The notes below the pieces were generated by a model. The model saw only the letters and a program-made list of their open reading frames with translations, ran no database searches and was not told where the DNA came from. From Caldilinea sp. (lineage in GTDB: Bacteria; Chloroflexota; Anaerolineae; Caldilineales; Caldilineaceae): DNA of 6,370 nt. Made by a program: the position numbers and the translations under genes. How positions within the stretch are numbered: position 1 is the first letter of the stretch; each line of letters opens with the position of its first letter. Location of the stretch: contig JAPLGY010000487.1 in the NCBI GenBank assembly GCA_026389955.1, positions 1-6,370 of the forward strand, written 5' to 3'. Shown piece after piece: positions 5,934-6,370 of this stretch.

Positions 5934-6370
5934 ATGTCTGACCGTCTGTACAAACGAGCCCTGAGCTTCGCCAGCCTGTTTGCGCTGGTCGCGCTCATGC
6001 TCACCGCTTGTGTCGCTCCGGCGCCGGGCGCACAACCCGCAGCCGAGAGCGCCGAGGCTGTGGAAGTGCCCGCCGAGGCAGCTGCTGCCGACAGCAGCGT
6101 CTCCATTGGCATGAACGAGCTTGTCACCTCGCTCGATCCGCCAACTGACTGGGCAATTGCAGCCACCTGGATTCACATGAATCTGTTCGATTGTCTGGTC
6201 TGGCGCAACCGCGACACCGCTGTTTTCGAGCCGTGGCTGGCCGAGTCCTACGAGCAGGTGGATGACAAGGTGTGGAAGCTCAAGCTGCGCGAGGGCGTCA
6301 AGTTCCACACCGGGCAACCGTTCACGGCCGCAGACGTCGTCTATTCGATGCAGCGCGTTCAGGATCCCAA
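5934..6370 (+). CDS. ABC transporter substrate-binding lipoprotein, family 5 (dipeptide/oligopeptide type), partial at the 3' end
   Basis: Only the first 145 codons (plus two bases) are present; family members usually exceed 500 residues, and the cut is the window edge, not a mutation. A basic N-region (MSDRLYKR) and a hydrophobic core (residues 9-23) lead to the lipobox LTAC with Cys26, predicting a signal-peptidase II lipoprotein anchored outside the membrane. An Ala/Glu/Pro-rich linker (about 27-55) follows, typical of Chloroflexota binding proteins. The binding domain opens with SIGMNELVTSLDPPTD (57-72). The family-5 signature region is FEPWLAESYE (98-107) and WKLKLREGVKFHTGQPFTAADVVYSMQR (114-141), matching the usual LAESW...LRxGVKFHDGxPFTAxDVVxSxxR pattern. 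It would capture a peptide-like or other small solute for an importer whose permease and ATPase genes are expected downstream. Placement directly behind the enzymes suggests it imports their substrate, which is inference. Confidence 0.93.
   Translation, partial: MSDRLYKRALSFASLFALVALMLTACVAPAPGAQPAAESAEAVEVPAEAAAADSSVSIGMNELVTSLDPPTDWAIAATWIHMNLFDCLVWRNRDTAVFEPWLAESYEQVDDKVWKLKLREGVKFHTGQPFTAADVVYSMQRVQDP

Overview
The window carries one tightly packed, co-directional (+ strand) catabolic operon of five genes. A short non-coding leader precedes it, and the right edge cuts through the fifth gene. There are no RNA genes, CRISPR arrays, insertion sequences or phage genes. The DNA is GC-rich (estimated by eye at about 60%) and reads as one uniform genomic style, with no sign of recent transfer. 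The best lineage hint is the lipoprotein at the right end: a lipobox cysteine followed by a long Ala/Glu/Pro-rich linker. This is typical of solute-binding proteins of Chloroflexota (Caldilinea/Anaerolineae-like bacteria), so I suggest that phylum with moderate to low certainty.

Layout. Positions 1-154 form a leader with no convincing gene. It holds a perfect 10-bp stem-loop (71-96), a second palindrome (112-133) and a short inverted repeat (5-18). All three are built on the same AGCAA(C)/(G)TTGCT half-site. The genes follow: HyuA-type hydantoinase/oxoprolinase subunit (155-2269); HyuB-type subunit (2283-3908); a DUF1028 protein with a C-terminal putative peptidoglycan-binding-like domain (3905-4792); an enolase-superfamily muconate-lactonizing-enzyme-like protein (4789-5901); and the N-terminal part of a family-5 (dipeptide/oligopeptide type) ABC-transporter lipoprotein (5934 to the window end). 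Genes 2/3 and 3/4 overlap by ATGA, genes 1/2 are 13 bp apart and genes 4/5 are 32 bp apart. A single transcript with translational coupling is therefore likely.

How the genes may work together (inference). The lipoprotein would deliver a peptide-like or cyclic-amide compound to an importer encoded downstream. HyuA and HyuB would form an ATP- and metal-dependent complex that opens a lactam/imide ring, or carboxylates a ketone-like substrate. The enolase-superfamily enzyme would epimerise, cycloisomerise or dehydrate an acid in the same pathway. DUF1028, an Ntn-hydrolase-like family with no settled function, would cleave an amide. The true substrate cannot be read from the sequence. The most interesting points are the uncharacterised DUF1028 member inside this enzyme set, the apparently altered strand-8 active-site position in the enolase-superfamily protein, and the cluster of AGCAA half-sites upstream of the operon. 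I see nothing that looks like a defence system or other radically new machinery.
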